Of a stretch of DNA of 64,000 bases, positions 12,801 through 24,050 are shown in pieces. The translations under genes and the position numbers were made by a program. The notes beneath the pieces are model-generated. The model was not told the origin of the DNA and ran no database searches. It was given only the letters and a program-made list of their open reading frames with translations. Numbering within the stretch: position 1 is the stretch's first letter; each line of letters starts with the position of its first letter. Source of the DNA: Ceratopteris richardii (lineage: Eukaryota > Streptophyta > Polypodiopsida > Polypodiales > Pteridaceae); assembly GCA_020310875.1 (NCBI GenBank), contig CM035408.1, positions 142,978,907 to 143,042,906 on the forward strand, written 5' to 3'.

Positions 12801-13010
12801 AGCTTAAACCCAAGTGGGCCCCACATGAGGGTGATGAGAGGGTGATTAACCTTCTTTGTAATGCCATCTAAGCTATGTAAAAGCTTCCCCTACTTTGTGG
12901 GATTTGGGGGGTCCCGTGGGCACTAGTCCCCTTCTCTTGTACTTTTCTTTATTTAATTCAAGTCCGAGAGAGTAGGCTTATGCCGAACTTCCTTTATATT
13001 AAAAAAAAAA
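9892..13010 (+). mobile_element. Decayed LINE, 5' part missing
   Basis: Non-LTR retrotransposon with RT, a C-terminal zinc-binding region, about 220 bp of 3' UTR and an A10 tail at about 13001-13010. The endonuclease and RT N-terminus are absent. The left junction coincides with the LTR edge of element J, so the missing half probably lies beyond J, left of the window. The poly-A tail abuts an LTR fragment of L2, meaning the LINE inserted into that LTR. Confidence 0.85.
9916..12791 (+). pseudogene. LINE ORF2 (reverse transcriptase) remnant
   Basis: Two frames join at an indel near 10910-10930. The first (to 10965) holds SPGPDGLTNDFFK, a NWxPI-like motif (NWCPITMLQTGYKIIAKV) and LKIDFDKAYDRLEW, which carries a catalytic Asp. 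The second frame runs to 12791 with four stops, near 11190, 11434, 12048 and 12309. It holds RQGCPLAPLLFA and LFVDDMNAF, the F/YxDD catalytic pair (near 11140), then a thumb-like region. Near 12350-12520 comes a zf-RVT-type region with Trp-His, CxxC (WCKRCYRS) and VSHIVF, as in plant LINE-like elements. The protein would nick target DNA and reverse-transcribe the element RNA, but this copy cannot. Confidence 0.88.
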
Positions 13011-13306
13011 TCTTAGGGTTTCTAAGGGCCAGGGTTAGGTTTTCATGGAAAACTCACATTTTCAGGGGCTTCCAAGGGTCAAACCTAGGTTTTTCAAGAG
13101 TCTAAAGTTTAGCATCATAGGCTATTTACAAATATATAACCCTAATCTACAAAAATCACATGGTTTTGTATCACGTGGTCAATTAAATCAACCAAAACAT
13201 GCACAAATTATAGCTCTTTCTCGGTTAAAACATCACACAGTAACTAGAAAATCAATGAACTTGAAAAATTTTGATGCACACTTCCCTACGAGACTTCAGC
13301 CTGACA
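13011..13306 (-). repeat. L2 3' LTR fragment
   Basis: About 296 bp nearly identical to 17509-17804. The minus strand starts TGTCAGGCTG at 13306. It is truncated at the LINE poly-A junction, and the rest of the LTR should lie left of the window. Confidence 0.75.
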
Positions 13307-13320
13307 TTTACCCCCACTAA
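13307..13320 (-). other. Polypurine tract of L2
   Basis: The minus strand reads TTAGTGGGGGTAAA immediately before the LTR start. This orients the element and marks the left repeat as the 3' LTR. Confidence 0.65.
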
Positions 13321-14560
13321 ACCTGCACATCATCCTGATGGGCCAACCTACAAAATCCAATAGAAGCATATTTCAAAACTCTTTTTACTTTTTATGTTTT
13401 TTTTTTCAAAATTCAAAGCATGATCTTATGCACTCCATGCAACTTTATAATACAAATCTTTGAAAATTTAGCAGATGTAAGCTTCACAATCATAATACTA
13501 TGCTTTTGCTTATGCAATCGGACAAGTAACCATATGAATAAACGATTCGCTTCCTAGATCTTCTGTTTGTTCAACTCGTTCAGATCCAACAACTCATTGT
13601 AAGTACTAGCATATGCTAAGATTCTACTAACTCAGTCTGTAGAAGATGTCGTGATTCCTCTATTTATCTCCTATTGTCCAACTCTCCATCAGATCTCTTT
13701 TCTTTTCTTTACTTTTTCATTTTTCTTTTTCTCTTTCTTTTTCTTTTATTTTATTTTTCACTTCATCTCAGCTCAGCATTTTTCTTTTTATTTTTTTTCA
13801 CAAATCCGCCTATATCAAAATCAGGCGTGAGTCATGGACTTATCCGCTCGGCCATGTTTACCCCACCTGTCTGCTGACCCTACATAGCACATGATAAACA
13901 ATGTTAGCCCTACATGAAATCAATGTCAGCTCCTGGCTGTGACCACCCAGCTAGAGTAAATCCACCTACCTACTGAGCCATGCAGACGCATGACAACAGA
14001 TAGGTTAGGCCTACAATGAAACTAGGGTTAGCTCGTGGCCTTGATCACCCAACCAAGGTGGTTCCACCCACCTACTAGCCCATGACAACGGGCTAACAAC
14101 ATGCACACACATATATAGTTGGCTTGAGTATGAGGGTTTTTCATGAATCATGATCCATATGGAGGTACGATCTCATAAGAAATAACTAGCAGGACCCAAA
14201 TAATCCCACTCACTAAGCGTTCAAATCAATCAGCATATACACATGCACTCAGTTTAAGCATGCCATCACATTCCCAAGCTTTCAACCCCAAAAGTCTTTA
14301 GTCAACTAACTGACTCAATTCATATAATTTCTAGTCAATTATGCTTCGTGCAAAACCATAATAGATATTTGCTATCTTTATTCTACATGATTTTCTTAAA
14401 TTCGTACATATCTTTTTCACACACAAAAATGCAATGCAAATGCTCTTTCGGAAAGAAAATAGATTTCAAATCAGAAACATTTCACCTGATCATTTTGGTT
14501 CATCTTCATCGTTGATTGATCCAACCTTTCTTCAATTTCATGGTTCATTGTTCTTCATGA
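13320..14560. other. L2 internal DNA without a recognisable gene
   Basis: It contains a T-rich stretch (about 13690-13800) and two imperfect copies of a roughly 100 bp unit (about 13885-13985 and 13985-14085). In these units GTTAG(C/G)CCTAC, CACCCA(G/A)C and CCACC(T/C)ACCTACT recur. The open frames are short and unconvincing. Confidence 0.6.
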
Positions 14561-15140
14561 GCATCAACATCAGTATCATCAGCATCCTCCAATATCATCA
14601 ACATCATAATCATCATCATCAGTCATCAATATCATCATCATCAATCATCATCATCATCATCATCATCATCAATCATCAATGATCATCATCTTCCATCTAT
14701 CATCATCATCAATCATCATCATCATAATCATCATCAATCATTATCATCAATGATCATCATTCATTATCATCATTCAACATCATCATCAATCATTATCAAT
14801 TATCCGTCATCATCAATTAACAACTTTCATTATCATCAACCATCAATCATCATTATTTTCATCATCAATCATTTTTATTCATCAATCCTCATCATCATCC
14901 ATCCATCATCAACCATCATCATCAATCATTAACATTCATCAATCATCAATCATCAATCATCAATCATTTATCATCATGAATAATCAATCATCATCATTCA
15001 TTAATAATTATCATAATCATCAATCACTAATCATTAATCATCATCCATCATCATCAACATCAATCATGATCATCATTGTCAACTATCATCATCATCATCA
15101 ACTTCATCATGCTTTATCATCAATCATCATCGTGCATTTT
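14560..15140. repeat. Imperfect (ATC)n microsatellite region
   Basis: Almost 600 bp made of ATC, ATT and CATCA variants (TCATCATCAATCATCAT type). The open frames here encode Ser/Ile/His runs and are artefacts of the repeat. Confidence 0.9.
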
Positions 15141-15299
15141 CATCAATCACCCAAAGTCTTAGAAGATTTCGCAGTCGCCTTTACATTCCCATCAATTTAC
15201 GTAATAATATCATCAAGCAATTGTTTTTCTGCTTTGTTAACTCATTTATCAGATTTTATATCTTCTTGAGTTTCTTCTTTACTATTTTCTAGTTCAATA

Positions 15300-16280
15300 T
15301 GTTTATCAAAGTCTAATTGAGATTATAATTTCATAATTTTCTTTTGATCAAATAGATCCTCATTAGTCAAAAGTTTTGGATCAAATGAAACGTATACATC
15401 CTACTCTTTCTTTGATTTCTCTGGAATTTCTCTATCGAATTCTCTTTTATGATCAATTTCCATTTGTTCTCTTAATATGTGCTCAATATTTTGTTTCTCA
15501 ATCTTTATCTATCTACCTTTGGTTTCCTCAACTGATATCTCTTGACTCTCAATAGATAACATTCTTGTTTGTTCATTAGATTTACTGTTCTCTAGTCTTT
15601 TTGGTTTCCATATCTTTTGAAGTGGCTTTAATCTAGTTTTGGTCTCTTCAATATATTCCTTTGGTCCAAATTTTCCTACATTCAAATGCAAAGGTATTTG
15701 CTCTTGATATTTACAAATTTGACCTTGACGTTCACTTACTAGTCTATGCCTACATGCACTTTCATACGCTATGCAATCCTAGAATATATGCCTATACTAA
15801 TCACATCAAAAACATCGTATAGGTCTCTTCTCAGCCCAACTTGATTTCCTAGACATCACTCTAGGCGTGCATTTTCTAAGACCTAATGACTGTTTGTGTG
15901 TAGATATGCCTTGGACTTTTACCTCATGCTCATTATCACATTTCAATGTTTTTAGGTCTTTAACTTGGTTAGACAACGTCAATTTTACATTTCAATTCAA
16001 AAATCTCATAATCCACTACTTCCTTTACATCTTTAATGCATATGCCCACTACTTGAATAGTGCCAGATATTGTGTTTATTGTTTGCATTAGGGTCATAAC
16101 AATACCAAACTTTGATTTTATAGATTCACTCGTGTTTATTTCCATTTCCTTAAATCGCTCTTCGTATTTCCTAAACTGTTCCTCAATCATTTTGTTCAGT
16201 TTTATCTTCTTCTTGTTACAATTTAAGCTATGAAAATGATAGATTTCTAATATAAGCCAAGAAAAAAAAAATGTACACAC
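15300..16280 (-). pseudogene. Degraded gag-like gene of L2
   Basis: The minus strand first encodes a charged, probably coiled segment containing MIEEQFRKYEERFKEMEIN (about 16190 leftward). Further on, 15780-15820 reads RCFxCDxYRHIFxDC, a CCHC zinc knuckle in which the x positions after CF, CD and IF are stop codons. A Lys/Glu-rich tail follows, open over 15691-15509. The CCHC spacing C-x2-C-x4-H-x4-C is intact, so this is a nucleocapsid remnant with stops. The assignment to Ty3 rests on the LTR context and general layout only. Confidence 0.6.
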
Positions 16281-16734
16281 GTATGTTTAATCAAGTGCAG
16301 AATGTGAATGCTCAGCTCAGGCAACCAAATCAATCCTTCTATTTAAAGTGTATGTGAAGCAATGCAAAAATTCAAAGAACCTAAAGTGCTAGTACCTGGA
16401 ATATCTGATTTGGCACCGAGGTTACTGTTTTCTCTTCTCAAGGAGTGGGTGGCATGTCAAGGATCACTGGGCAACCGCCTCGCTTCACGTTAGGTTCACT
16501 TGTCAAAAAGGAGGCGAGGAGGGAAGAGTGGCGTGGGGTTGAATCAGGCCCCTACGTGAGTCGTTCTCCTTGTTGGGCGAGTGGCATCTGCCCACTAGGC
16601 GCCTCGCCCTATGTATGGTGACTCGTATCATACGTCATAGGCATGTGCCCTTGGAAGCGAATGGACAAGCAAAAGCTCACGCGCATGGAGCGTAACCATC
16701 ATAGATGAAAAATCCAAATATAGTGCGGAATGAA

Positions 16735-16910
16735 ATAACTATGATCAGTGATACAGTGTAAATATAACTAGAGTCCTCCAACAAATGTCAATAATGCAGA
16801 TCAGTGATGCAATATGCCGCTATAGTGTGGATCGGTGATACAGTAGGCCGCTACAGTGCGGATCGGTGAATCCAATAGGCCGCTACAGTGTAGATTAGTG
16901 AATACAAGAT
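16735..16910. repeat. Roughly 31-bp tandem repeat in the L2 LTR
   Basis: Four to five imperfect copies of GATCGGTGATACAGTAGGCC followed by GCTACAGTG. The best-preserved units begin near 16795, 16828, 16859 and 16892. Confidence 0.75.
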
Positions 16911-17235
16911 AGAATTCTCGCTAGATGGGAGAAGATGCCCATAGGCTTCTCTTAGGTCTTTAGAGTAGGAACTTTACTTCAATTTTTGTCTTCAAACTTC
17001 ATAAACTTCGGGGCCATGCTTTCTTCAAATAACTATCTTTACTTCATAAAATCGTAGTAACCTGGAAAGAAGATCCACAAGCAAGATCCATGGGGGATAA
17101 TTGTTCTTTACTTTAGTCTTCAGAAACCTTTTCTTCACTTTGTATCAATTGGTGCTTTCAAATCAAGAAAACCTGGACCTAGAAGGAAGATCGGTGAGGA
17201 AAATCCACGAGGAGGAACAAATGAGGCTTGGGCAC

Positions 17236-17245
17236 CTATTTATAG
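17236..17245 (-). promoter_or_regulatory. TATA box in the L2 5' LTR
   Basis: The minus strand reads GGGCCTATAAATAGGTGCC. It lies about 560 bp inside the LTR start, consistent with a U3 promoter. Confidence 0.6.
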
Positions 17246-18148
17246 GCCCCCCTAGGGCTTCCTTCTAGATTCTTTTAACCTCCTCTCAAACTTTCTATGT
17301 TTGGATAGTCTTTTAAATTTTTTATTATACTAAGGTTTTTGGTTTCACACTAGATGTTCATAAATTAATTATTTTTAAGGGCTTGACCTAGGGTAAAAGC
17401 CAATTCTAAGGGTTCAAGTTAGGGCTTTTGATTGGGGAAATTAGGGTTTTGCCTGCAATTAAGTCATACATGCTAGATGAGGGATTACTTACATTTACAG
17501 GCTAAAATCTTAGGGTTTCGAAGGATTTGGGTTAGGTTTTCATGGGTAAGCTTGCATTTTTAGGGGTTTTCAAGGGTCAAACCTAGGTTTTTCAAGGGTC
17601 TAGAGTTTAGCATCATGGGCTATTTACAAATATACAACCCTAATCTACAAAAATCACATAGTTTTGTATCTCTTGGTCAATTAAATCAACCAAAACATGC
17701 ACAAATTATAGCTCTTTCTCGGTCAAAACATCACACAATAACTGGAAAATCAATGAACTTGAAAAATTTTGATGCACACTTCCCTGCGGGATTCCATCCC
17801 CACATTGTCTTTACTGAGACCTTTTGCAACTACCATAAGAGCAACAACCTCCTTCTGCGAAAAATGAATGCCTGAAGAAATCGAGATAGAAGAGGCACTC
17901 GATGCCGGAGAAGAGGTTAAGGCCATGCGACACCATTTCTTGGGAAAACACAACAAGACTTCATCTTCCTCATCCGCCTCATCCATATACGATGAAGTTG
18001 CTGCAGGAAGAAGAGAAGGGTCGGAAGCAAAAGAGGTAGCCACAACGGGTAAAAGGAAAGGAAGGAGTTGCGGAAGTCAAGTGCACGGAAATTGACCCTT
18101 TGCCAACTTTTTAAACACCACCTAGCATTCCTTGTGAATGCGACGGAA

Positions 18149-18556
18149 TTACAATAGTGCCCAATTGATGGGCTCAGGGGAGTCCACATCAATGGCCGAA
18201 TAGAAGGGCCTTGATATGCCATAATTATGTTTCTGCAAATTAAGAGTGGATATGAGGAATTGGAGTGCATGACATTGAGGGGCAAGGCAACACATAATTG
18301 CATATTCATTGGAAGATTTACGAGGAAATAATTGGGTCATCGTGGCAAGTGGCAATGGGGAAACATCGGTCATACCTTCATTAGCAAGATGAAATTGGTC
18401 TACAATGGTGGAGACAGTAACATGCATTGTGACATATGGGGAAACAATGGGCCATGCATTATCCGTGGGAAAACAAGTAGCAATAAAGCCGGCAAAGGTG
18501 AAGGACAACAGATGGGCCGATACCTGATGCCATGGCAATTCCACGAACTGTAGCAA
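18149..18556 (-). other. Unassigned ORF downstream of K integrase
   Basis: An open minus-strand frame of 135 codons, overlapped by a second open frame (18738-18400) in another phase. The first is rich in Cys, His, Pro and hydrophobic residues. I do not recognise a domain. Position suggests a decayed tail of the K polyprotein or an extra ORF after integrase; a chance ORF is also possible. The segment 17805-18100 next to it holds only short frames. Confidence 0.3.
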
Positions 18557-19109
18557 GCCTCGTATAGGTACTTTACGAGCTCATTCGGAATGCCTATGCT
18601 AAATGCGGTAAGATGTGACAGAACTTCCATGATGAAAGCAAGGCATGCATGTATAGGACACACAACAAGCACGAAGACAACAAAGCACACATAGAGTACA
18701 CAAATGTAGCACACACAAGCAATAGAGCAAGAATACAAAATTCACGGTTTAAGTAATGTGCATGGGATTATTGCATGCGAGTAATCATAAAAATGAGTGA
18801 CATAGTAAGTCTCGGCCATTCGGAATCATCAAGGTTATTGCATTTTAATAAACCATAAATGGTAGAGGGCGATGCGAAATCGTAAGGTACATGCAACAAT
18901 GAAAAAGATGAAGTGACCAAGGTGAAGAATAGTCAAATAGTCAACCAAAAACGAATCAAAGAGGAAAAAGGTGCAGGGATACAATTTTTTTCCTTTTCTT
19001 TTTTTTTAATACAACGGGCACCGGATTCAAATAGTCATGGACGGTGGACAATAAGGTCGGAGTTCAGAACCATGGATGAGGTTAGGCAGAACTACTCCGA
19101 TAAGGGTTA

Positions 19110-20560
19110 CTAATCAAAATGTAGCTAGACCCAGTTGACTAAAAATACGGTAGGGTCCAAACCAATGAAATTTAAATTTTACTGTTGCACCGTCAGCTTT
19201 AGAATTATAGAATAACACCAATTGGCCAACTTGAAACACCGGAGTGCGAAGAAAACGATAATGAGTTTTAGCTTGGCATAGCTGAACTTCTTATAAATGG
19301 AGAAAACTCTCCAACCGTTGCTCATCAAGGGACCATAAAGTATCTAGTCGCGCAAGCGCTGATTCCGTAATAATTTCTTCTCCAAGGCCACCTGTAAACT
19401 AGGGACAAACAAATCCATTGATGCAATGGCCTCCAATCCGTAAGCTAATTTAAAAGGTGTGCAACCCGTAGCAACTTTCTACTTGGTCCAAGAAGCCCAT
19501 AACATAGCAGGTAAAAGCTAATCCCAACACTCAAGAGAGTCCATAATAAGTTTCTTTAACATAGTGAGTAAAGTTTTATTAATGCTTTTAGCCAAGCCAT
19601 TAGCCCATGGCTAATAGGAAGTGTTTAACTTATGGATAATATTAAATGTCTGAGTTAGAGCTTGAATAAGAGTGTTAATGAAGTGGGTCCCGTGATCATA
19701 AACAATTTCCAATGGCAAGCCAAAATGAGGGAAAACATCACGTATCAGACACTTAACGACCACTAGCGCATTAGTAGACCAGACGATCACACTTAATGCT
19801 TTTAGCCAAGCCATTAGCATGTGGGTAATAGGAAGTGCTGAACTTATGGATAATATTAAATGTTTGAGTTAGAGCCTGAATAAGAGTGTTAATGAAGTGG
19901 GTCCCCCGATCATAAACAATTTCCAATGGCAAGCCAAAATGAGGGAAAACATCATGCATCAGACACTTACCCATCATGGGAGCAGTAGCAGACCAGACGG
20001 CCTACGCTTCGGTCCATTGGGTAGCATAATCAGTACAAGTGAGAATGTAGCGGTTATTAGTGGAAATAGCTGGAGGTGAAATAGGTCCAATGAAATCGAG
20101 TCCCCATTTTTGGAAGGGTTCGAGAGGTAGGAGAAGCTGAAGAGGAAAATAATGCCACTATAGAGGTTGGTCCATTTGCTAATAGGAATCACAATGTTTA
20201 ACATAAGAATATGCATCACCTTGCATGGTAGGCCACTATAAACCACTCTGTAGAATTTTTCGGTAAGTTACATCTGCCAAAAAAATGGCCGCTAGAGGGT
20301 ATCGAATGAGCCATATGTAGCACAGAAGGGACTTCATGAGGAGGGATACAATGGAGGAGGGCACCACAATCATCGGCACAATATAATTGATCGACAATAA
20401 TCCAAAAATGTCGGCTGTAAATGGCAAGTTTTGGACGGGCTGTGTTGGACACCGTCCGGGATGGAGAATCAGTAGTCAAAAGAATCATGAGAGTTTCATA
20501 GTAAGAATCGACCACAACTAAACTATCAACATGTACTGTTGGTGTAATGGTTGTATAAAT
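19110..20560 (-). pseudogene. Ty3 integrase remnant (K)
   Basis: A degenerate zinc-binding region (MAHSIPSSGHFFGR) lies near 20270-20320. The core motif DVFPHFGLPLEIVYDxGTHF, typical of Ty3 integrase around its second catalytic Asp, occurs twice, near 19690-19740 and 19900-19960. Further left, 19110-19240 reads FQVGQLVLFYNSKADGATVK and then FHWFGPYRIF, the C-terminal GPY/F module. The catalytic core is disrupted by stops and by a 214-bp tandem duplication. The normal role would be joining element cDNA to chromosomes. Confidence 0.8.
19581..20008. repeat. Tandem duplication of 214 bp inside K integrase
   Basis: AATGCTTTTAGCCAAGCCAT begins at 19581 and again at 19795. The two units stay alignable through GACCAGACG, with substitutions scattered throughout. 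The divergence shows that the duplication is old. Confidence 0.85.
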
Positions 20561-20639
20561 AGTAGGTAGGGAGTCATCAATCCCCTCCGGTGGTTCACCA
20601 AAACCCAATTGTGATAGAAATTTGACAATCATATGTGCC

Positions 20640-21430
20640 TTAGTCAAACTCTTGAAGCAATAAGACCCAACAAGGCAGGTGCCCACCCAAATGCTCTTGC
20701 TGTACAAGATAGAATAAAGCCGCATGGCCGACATGGAAGGTAAATTTCGGGTCGAGTAAATAGTGTCTGAGCTTCTTGATGGAATATATTAAGCCTAAAC
20801 ATTCTTGTTTGGTGATATAATAATTACGATCTACTGAACTAAGGCAGGAACTTGCATAATACACCTATCTATACCATTTATCTTGTTTTTGCATAAGAAC
20901 ACTAGTGATAGCGATATCAGATGCATGCACGAAAACATGAAACAATAGTTGCCAATTTGACAGCTACAAAATTGATGCTTGTGTGAGCAAAGTTTTTAGT
21001 TGATCAAAGTTGAGCTGGCATTCATCCGTCCAACAAAATTGCCATGGTGGGACTGTAGTCAAATGTGTAAGAGATATGGTCAGATAGGCTAGCAGTGGAG
21101 ATGGCGGCCATGCCAACAAATCTATCCCAGGAAATGCATATCTTCCTTGGGGGTTGTGGGTGGCTCTACATCAAGAATAACATAGACTTTATCAGGATCG
21201 ACCTATATACCCTGTTTGGATATTATATGCCCTAGAAGGTTATTGCAAGCCACGACAAAAATAGACTTATGCAAGTTTAAGCATAATTGGTACTCTCTGC
21301 ATTTCAAAAAACAACACCTGAGATGCTCTAAATGATCAGCACTATCCCCTCATAATAAGAAATCATCTAAGTACAAGTGCATAAAACTCATGAGATATGA
21401 GGCAAATATCTCTTGCATACAATCTTGGAA
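20640..21430 (-). pseudogene. Ty3 RT and RNase H remnant (K)
   Basis: The minus strand encodes MHLYLDDFLL (catalytic YxDD, plus coordinates about 21362-21385). This is followed by DHLEHLRCCFLKCREYQLCL and NLLGHIISKQGI, the RT palm/thumb pattern of Ty3 elements. After several stops comes the RNase H region: YYASSCLSSVDRNYYITKQE and KKLRHYLLDPKFTFHVGHAA, where the usual Asp of TDH appears as Gly. The chain is broken at several places. Confidence 0.8.
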
Positions 21431-21444
21431 CATATTGGGTGCAT

Positions 21445-21515
21445 GTTGTTGTTGTTGTTGCTACTAGTGTTGTTGTTGTTGTTTGTGTTGTTGTTGCTGT
21501 TGTTGCTGATAATCT
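21445..21515. repeat. (TTG)n microsatellite
   Basis: Runs of TTG with interruptions (TGTTGTTGTTGTTGCTACTAG type). On the minus strand of K this would encode polyglutamine. Confidence 0.85.
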
Positions 21516-22998
21516 TCCATATCATCAAGATGAAGATCTGCTAGTTGTTTAGATTGTTGTGCCTCAAAAGTGTTTATAGACTGACCTGTTACGTAGCTAT
21601 CCGATGACCTCTACAAAGATAGTAACATGATATTATGTTCTAATCCTACTGGTGTATGGTTGAGCATCGGACCCTCGCAAAATGTGATTTTGAAGAAACG
21701 TGTAGGGTCCCACACTCTTGAAAAATAATCAGTAATTAAAACTCACTAGTTACTCCCCAAATTAGAGAATTCATCTTGCACCAGTTGCTCAATTACTGAT
21801 TTTGGTTCAAGGTTAGGATCCATAATTTGCTTAATAATTCCAACAAGTTGATTAGTTCCTTGACTATGGTTTTAGATCACTTCTGCACCCACCAAATCCT
21901 CATCGGACTTGGTAGTGTCACTGAACACCAAACCACTACCACCGGACTCTACTACAAATTTCAAATCTCCATCGGAAAGTACCATATTGTCAATGAGCTC
22001 AGTACCAGAACCACTTACCGAGATTTTCACTGAATCATACTGGACTCAATTCTGGTATGCTCTACAACCCAGAAATAAGGAAATGTTGTGGTGCAATCTC
22101 ACTTGTTCGTGTCGCACCTCCTCCCTCAGATGACTGACCTTCACTTTCACCATGTGGGGGTGTTCCAAACACATTGTTCACTTTCCAAGGGTGTCTATCA
22201 TTCACGTATTTCAGGTAACTTTCATTGGAACATGTTATAGGCATGAATTACGAAATTGTTTCTGCATGGATTCATACAAAAACCATTCTACAAAGTGAAT
22301 CTTATACTTCTAACTTAAATTCCAAGCCCCATGACCGGCACCAGTGTTAACTGTTCTCTCTTTATCTTGCCTGAAGTGGTTCCAGCAAAATCGGAATAAT
22401 GAAGATTTTTTCCTACAAGGTTCTTGGGTTGGATAGGGGTCTATTGAAACAGAGGACCTATAATACTTTTCCCCACAACTTTAAATAACTTCCATCACTA
22501 TCAGTTCTCGCATAATACTATCTCTAATGTTATTTAAATCAATTGTAGATTTATGCAGCCATATTCAACTTTTAGAACGCAACTCACTTCTATGTTACCA
22601 TAGTCATAGGTGCTCTTCCACTAATCCCATTTCATTTATAATAGCCGATATACTTAAACTTATACGACAATGAACATTATCAGCATTCAGAAGACTATAA
22701 CTTTCATCAACGATTTAACCAAAAGCTTACTATATGCTCAATTACTTCACTTAAAATCAAACACTTAATTGACGCAGACGAATACAACACTAAGTCAGAC
22801 TTCAACCCAGAATGTAAGTCAACACAGAGCCGCTCGGTCACTATGCCACGCACAGTCCGATTTGCTGCTAAGCGATAGAGACACAACTCCTTTCATATTA
22901 ATCATTCGAGAGATTACATCATTTCAGCCCTTTTACGGTGCTTCATCAACATAGTTACAAAAATATTATGAGTAATATATCAAACCATCTGGCGGCCT
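21516..22998. other. No recognisable gene
   Basis: AT-rich unique-looking DNA. A minus-strand frame of 60 codons at 22062-22244 (Gly/Ser-rich) could be part of the K leader or gag, but shows no motif. TGGTGCCGG on the minus strand near 22333-22345 superficially resembles a primer site but matches no tRNA end I know. Confidence 0.5.
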
Positions 22999-23001
22999 AG
23001 C

Positions 23002-23032
<31 letters not shown>

Positions 23033-23154
23033 TGTATGTATGTATGTATTTTGTATGTATATATGTGTATATATATCTACATGTGTGTGTATGTATGTAT
23101 GTATCTATGTATGTATGTACATATTTATGTATGTATGTGTGTGTATATATATAC

Positions 23155-23227
<73 letters not shown>
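22999..23227. repeat. Compound (TATG)n-(TA)n-(TG)n microsatellite
   Basis: (ATGT)n near 23004-23050 and again around 23090-23140, (TA)n near 23155-23191, and (GT)n near 23190-23212. The long tyrosine/valine-rich frames here are repeat artefacts. Confidence 0.95.
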
Positions 23228-23459
23228 CCTATAACCATGAAGACTATGTATCTCAGTCATAGTTATTGTGTGTACTCGACTCAAATAAGAAATGTTTTAG
23301 CTCAAGCAAAATACCTCATAACTTATTCTAAAACTTTGGTGCTCATGTGTCTATGCATGCTGATAGATTCTTGTATCACAATCTTTTAATTAATTTATGT
23401 TTTCTACCTTCATTATAATCATATAAAATTCCATGAGTAATAATTTTAAGCCTTATATA

Positions 23460-24050
23460 GTATCTGAAAATGTGATTTCACTGAGATCCTTAATCCAGAA
23501 GCTATAATCTTTCATGTTGCTTTTGGGAGACTTCCTAAGGTTGTCAAATTCATTATTTAATTGTATTTTTGTTTCCTTTTCTTATGTTGGATATAACACC
23601 TTGAAGATCTAATATTCTTTCATGCTTCTATCTAAGTCTTGGATATGACCTATCATGCTATTGGGAATACGCTAAGAAAGAAGGACTATAAATTTTTTTC
23701 TCTTTAGGTGGACTCTCTAAAGGATCTTAGTTCATTATTGTAGGGCTACCACCAATATTGTATCTTGGTTATGTGTCTGCTAAACATTCCCCTTTTCATG
23801 AGGAAAATAAAGCACTTGAATCTCCATGGATGATAGTTGTTCTTATCAAGTCCCTCAATCTATGCTCCATAATCTTCCGTCTTATTCTAGATTGTAAGAG
23901 GGCTAGATTTTCTTAAATTAGTTTAAGATGATAAAGGAGTTGAATATTACCTCTATGTGGTCCAATCTTTGAATTTCTCTACTTGAAATCTCGATTTTTC
24001 CTTCAATAAACTCCTCCTTCAAGCTTGAAGTTGATCTTCATTCATTTTTT
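23460..24050 (-). pseudogene. Copia gag remnant in the left arm
   Basis: Minus-strand traces of the Copia gag (UBN2-like) domain. The segment around 23640-23660 encodes SMIGHIQDL, the same block as in E gag (NSMIGHIQDLNTSK). Downstream comes an ELxxLRKS-like block near 23525-23545. The open frames are short and frameshifted. Confidence 0.65.

Larger units (their letters stand above)
13011..17804 (-). mobile_element. Ty3-like element L2 with gag remnants but no visible pol
   Basis: Two direct repeats, 13011-13306 and about 17509-17804, stay in register at an offset of exactly 4498 bp and share one end. They are the start of two minus-strand LTRs. The left copy is followed by a polypurine tract, so it is the 3' LTR, broken by the LINE. 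The right copy extends leftward as a full 5' LTR with a TATA box. The internal part carries a degraded gag and low-complexity DNA; I see no protease, RT or integrase motif. It may be a gag-only non-autonomous element or a heavily deleted one. Confidence 0.7.
16411..17804 (-). repeat. L2 5' LTR (left edge uncertain)
   Basis: Starts (minus strand) TGTGGGGATGG at 17804. It carries a TATA box at 17236-17245 (minus CTATAAATAG) and a tandem repeat at 16735-16910. The inner edge is put near 16411 (plus-strand TGGCACCGAGG) only because internal gag sequence begins shortly left of it. I could not match a tRNA primer site there. Confidence 0.55.
17805..21430 (-). mobile_element. Old Ty3/Gypsy remnant K
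   Basis: Minus-strand wreck. Reading right to left: RT (YLDDF), RNase H, integrase core and a C-terminal GPY/F module, with many stops and frameshifts. No LTR or primer site is secure. The part left of the integrase (17805-19100) continues as unassigned minus-strand sequence to the L2 LTR edge, so L2 probably inserted into or beside K. Confidence 0.75.

Noticed and set aside
14569..15140. CRISPR-like array
   Set aside because: Simple trinucleotide repeats with no constant repeat and spacer lengths, in a eukaryotic retroelement context.
14434..15269. Three + strand ORFs rich in Ser, His and Ile
   Set aside because: Products of the ATC-rich repeat; no conserved domain.
17868..18095. 75-codon + strand ORF, Glu/Ser-rich
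   Set aside because: Overlaps a longer minus-strand frame, has no motif and no supporting context; probably chance.
22333..22350. Possible primer-binding site (minus TGGTGCCGGTCATGGGGC) for element K
   Set aside because: Matches no tRNA 3' end I can name, no paired LTR was found, and there is too little room for a gag before RT.
22980..23389. Several long ORFs rich in Tyr, Val and Met
   Set aside because: Translation of (ATGT)n, (TA)n and (GT)n microsatellites in all frames.
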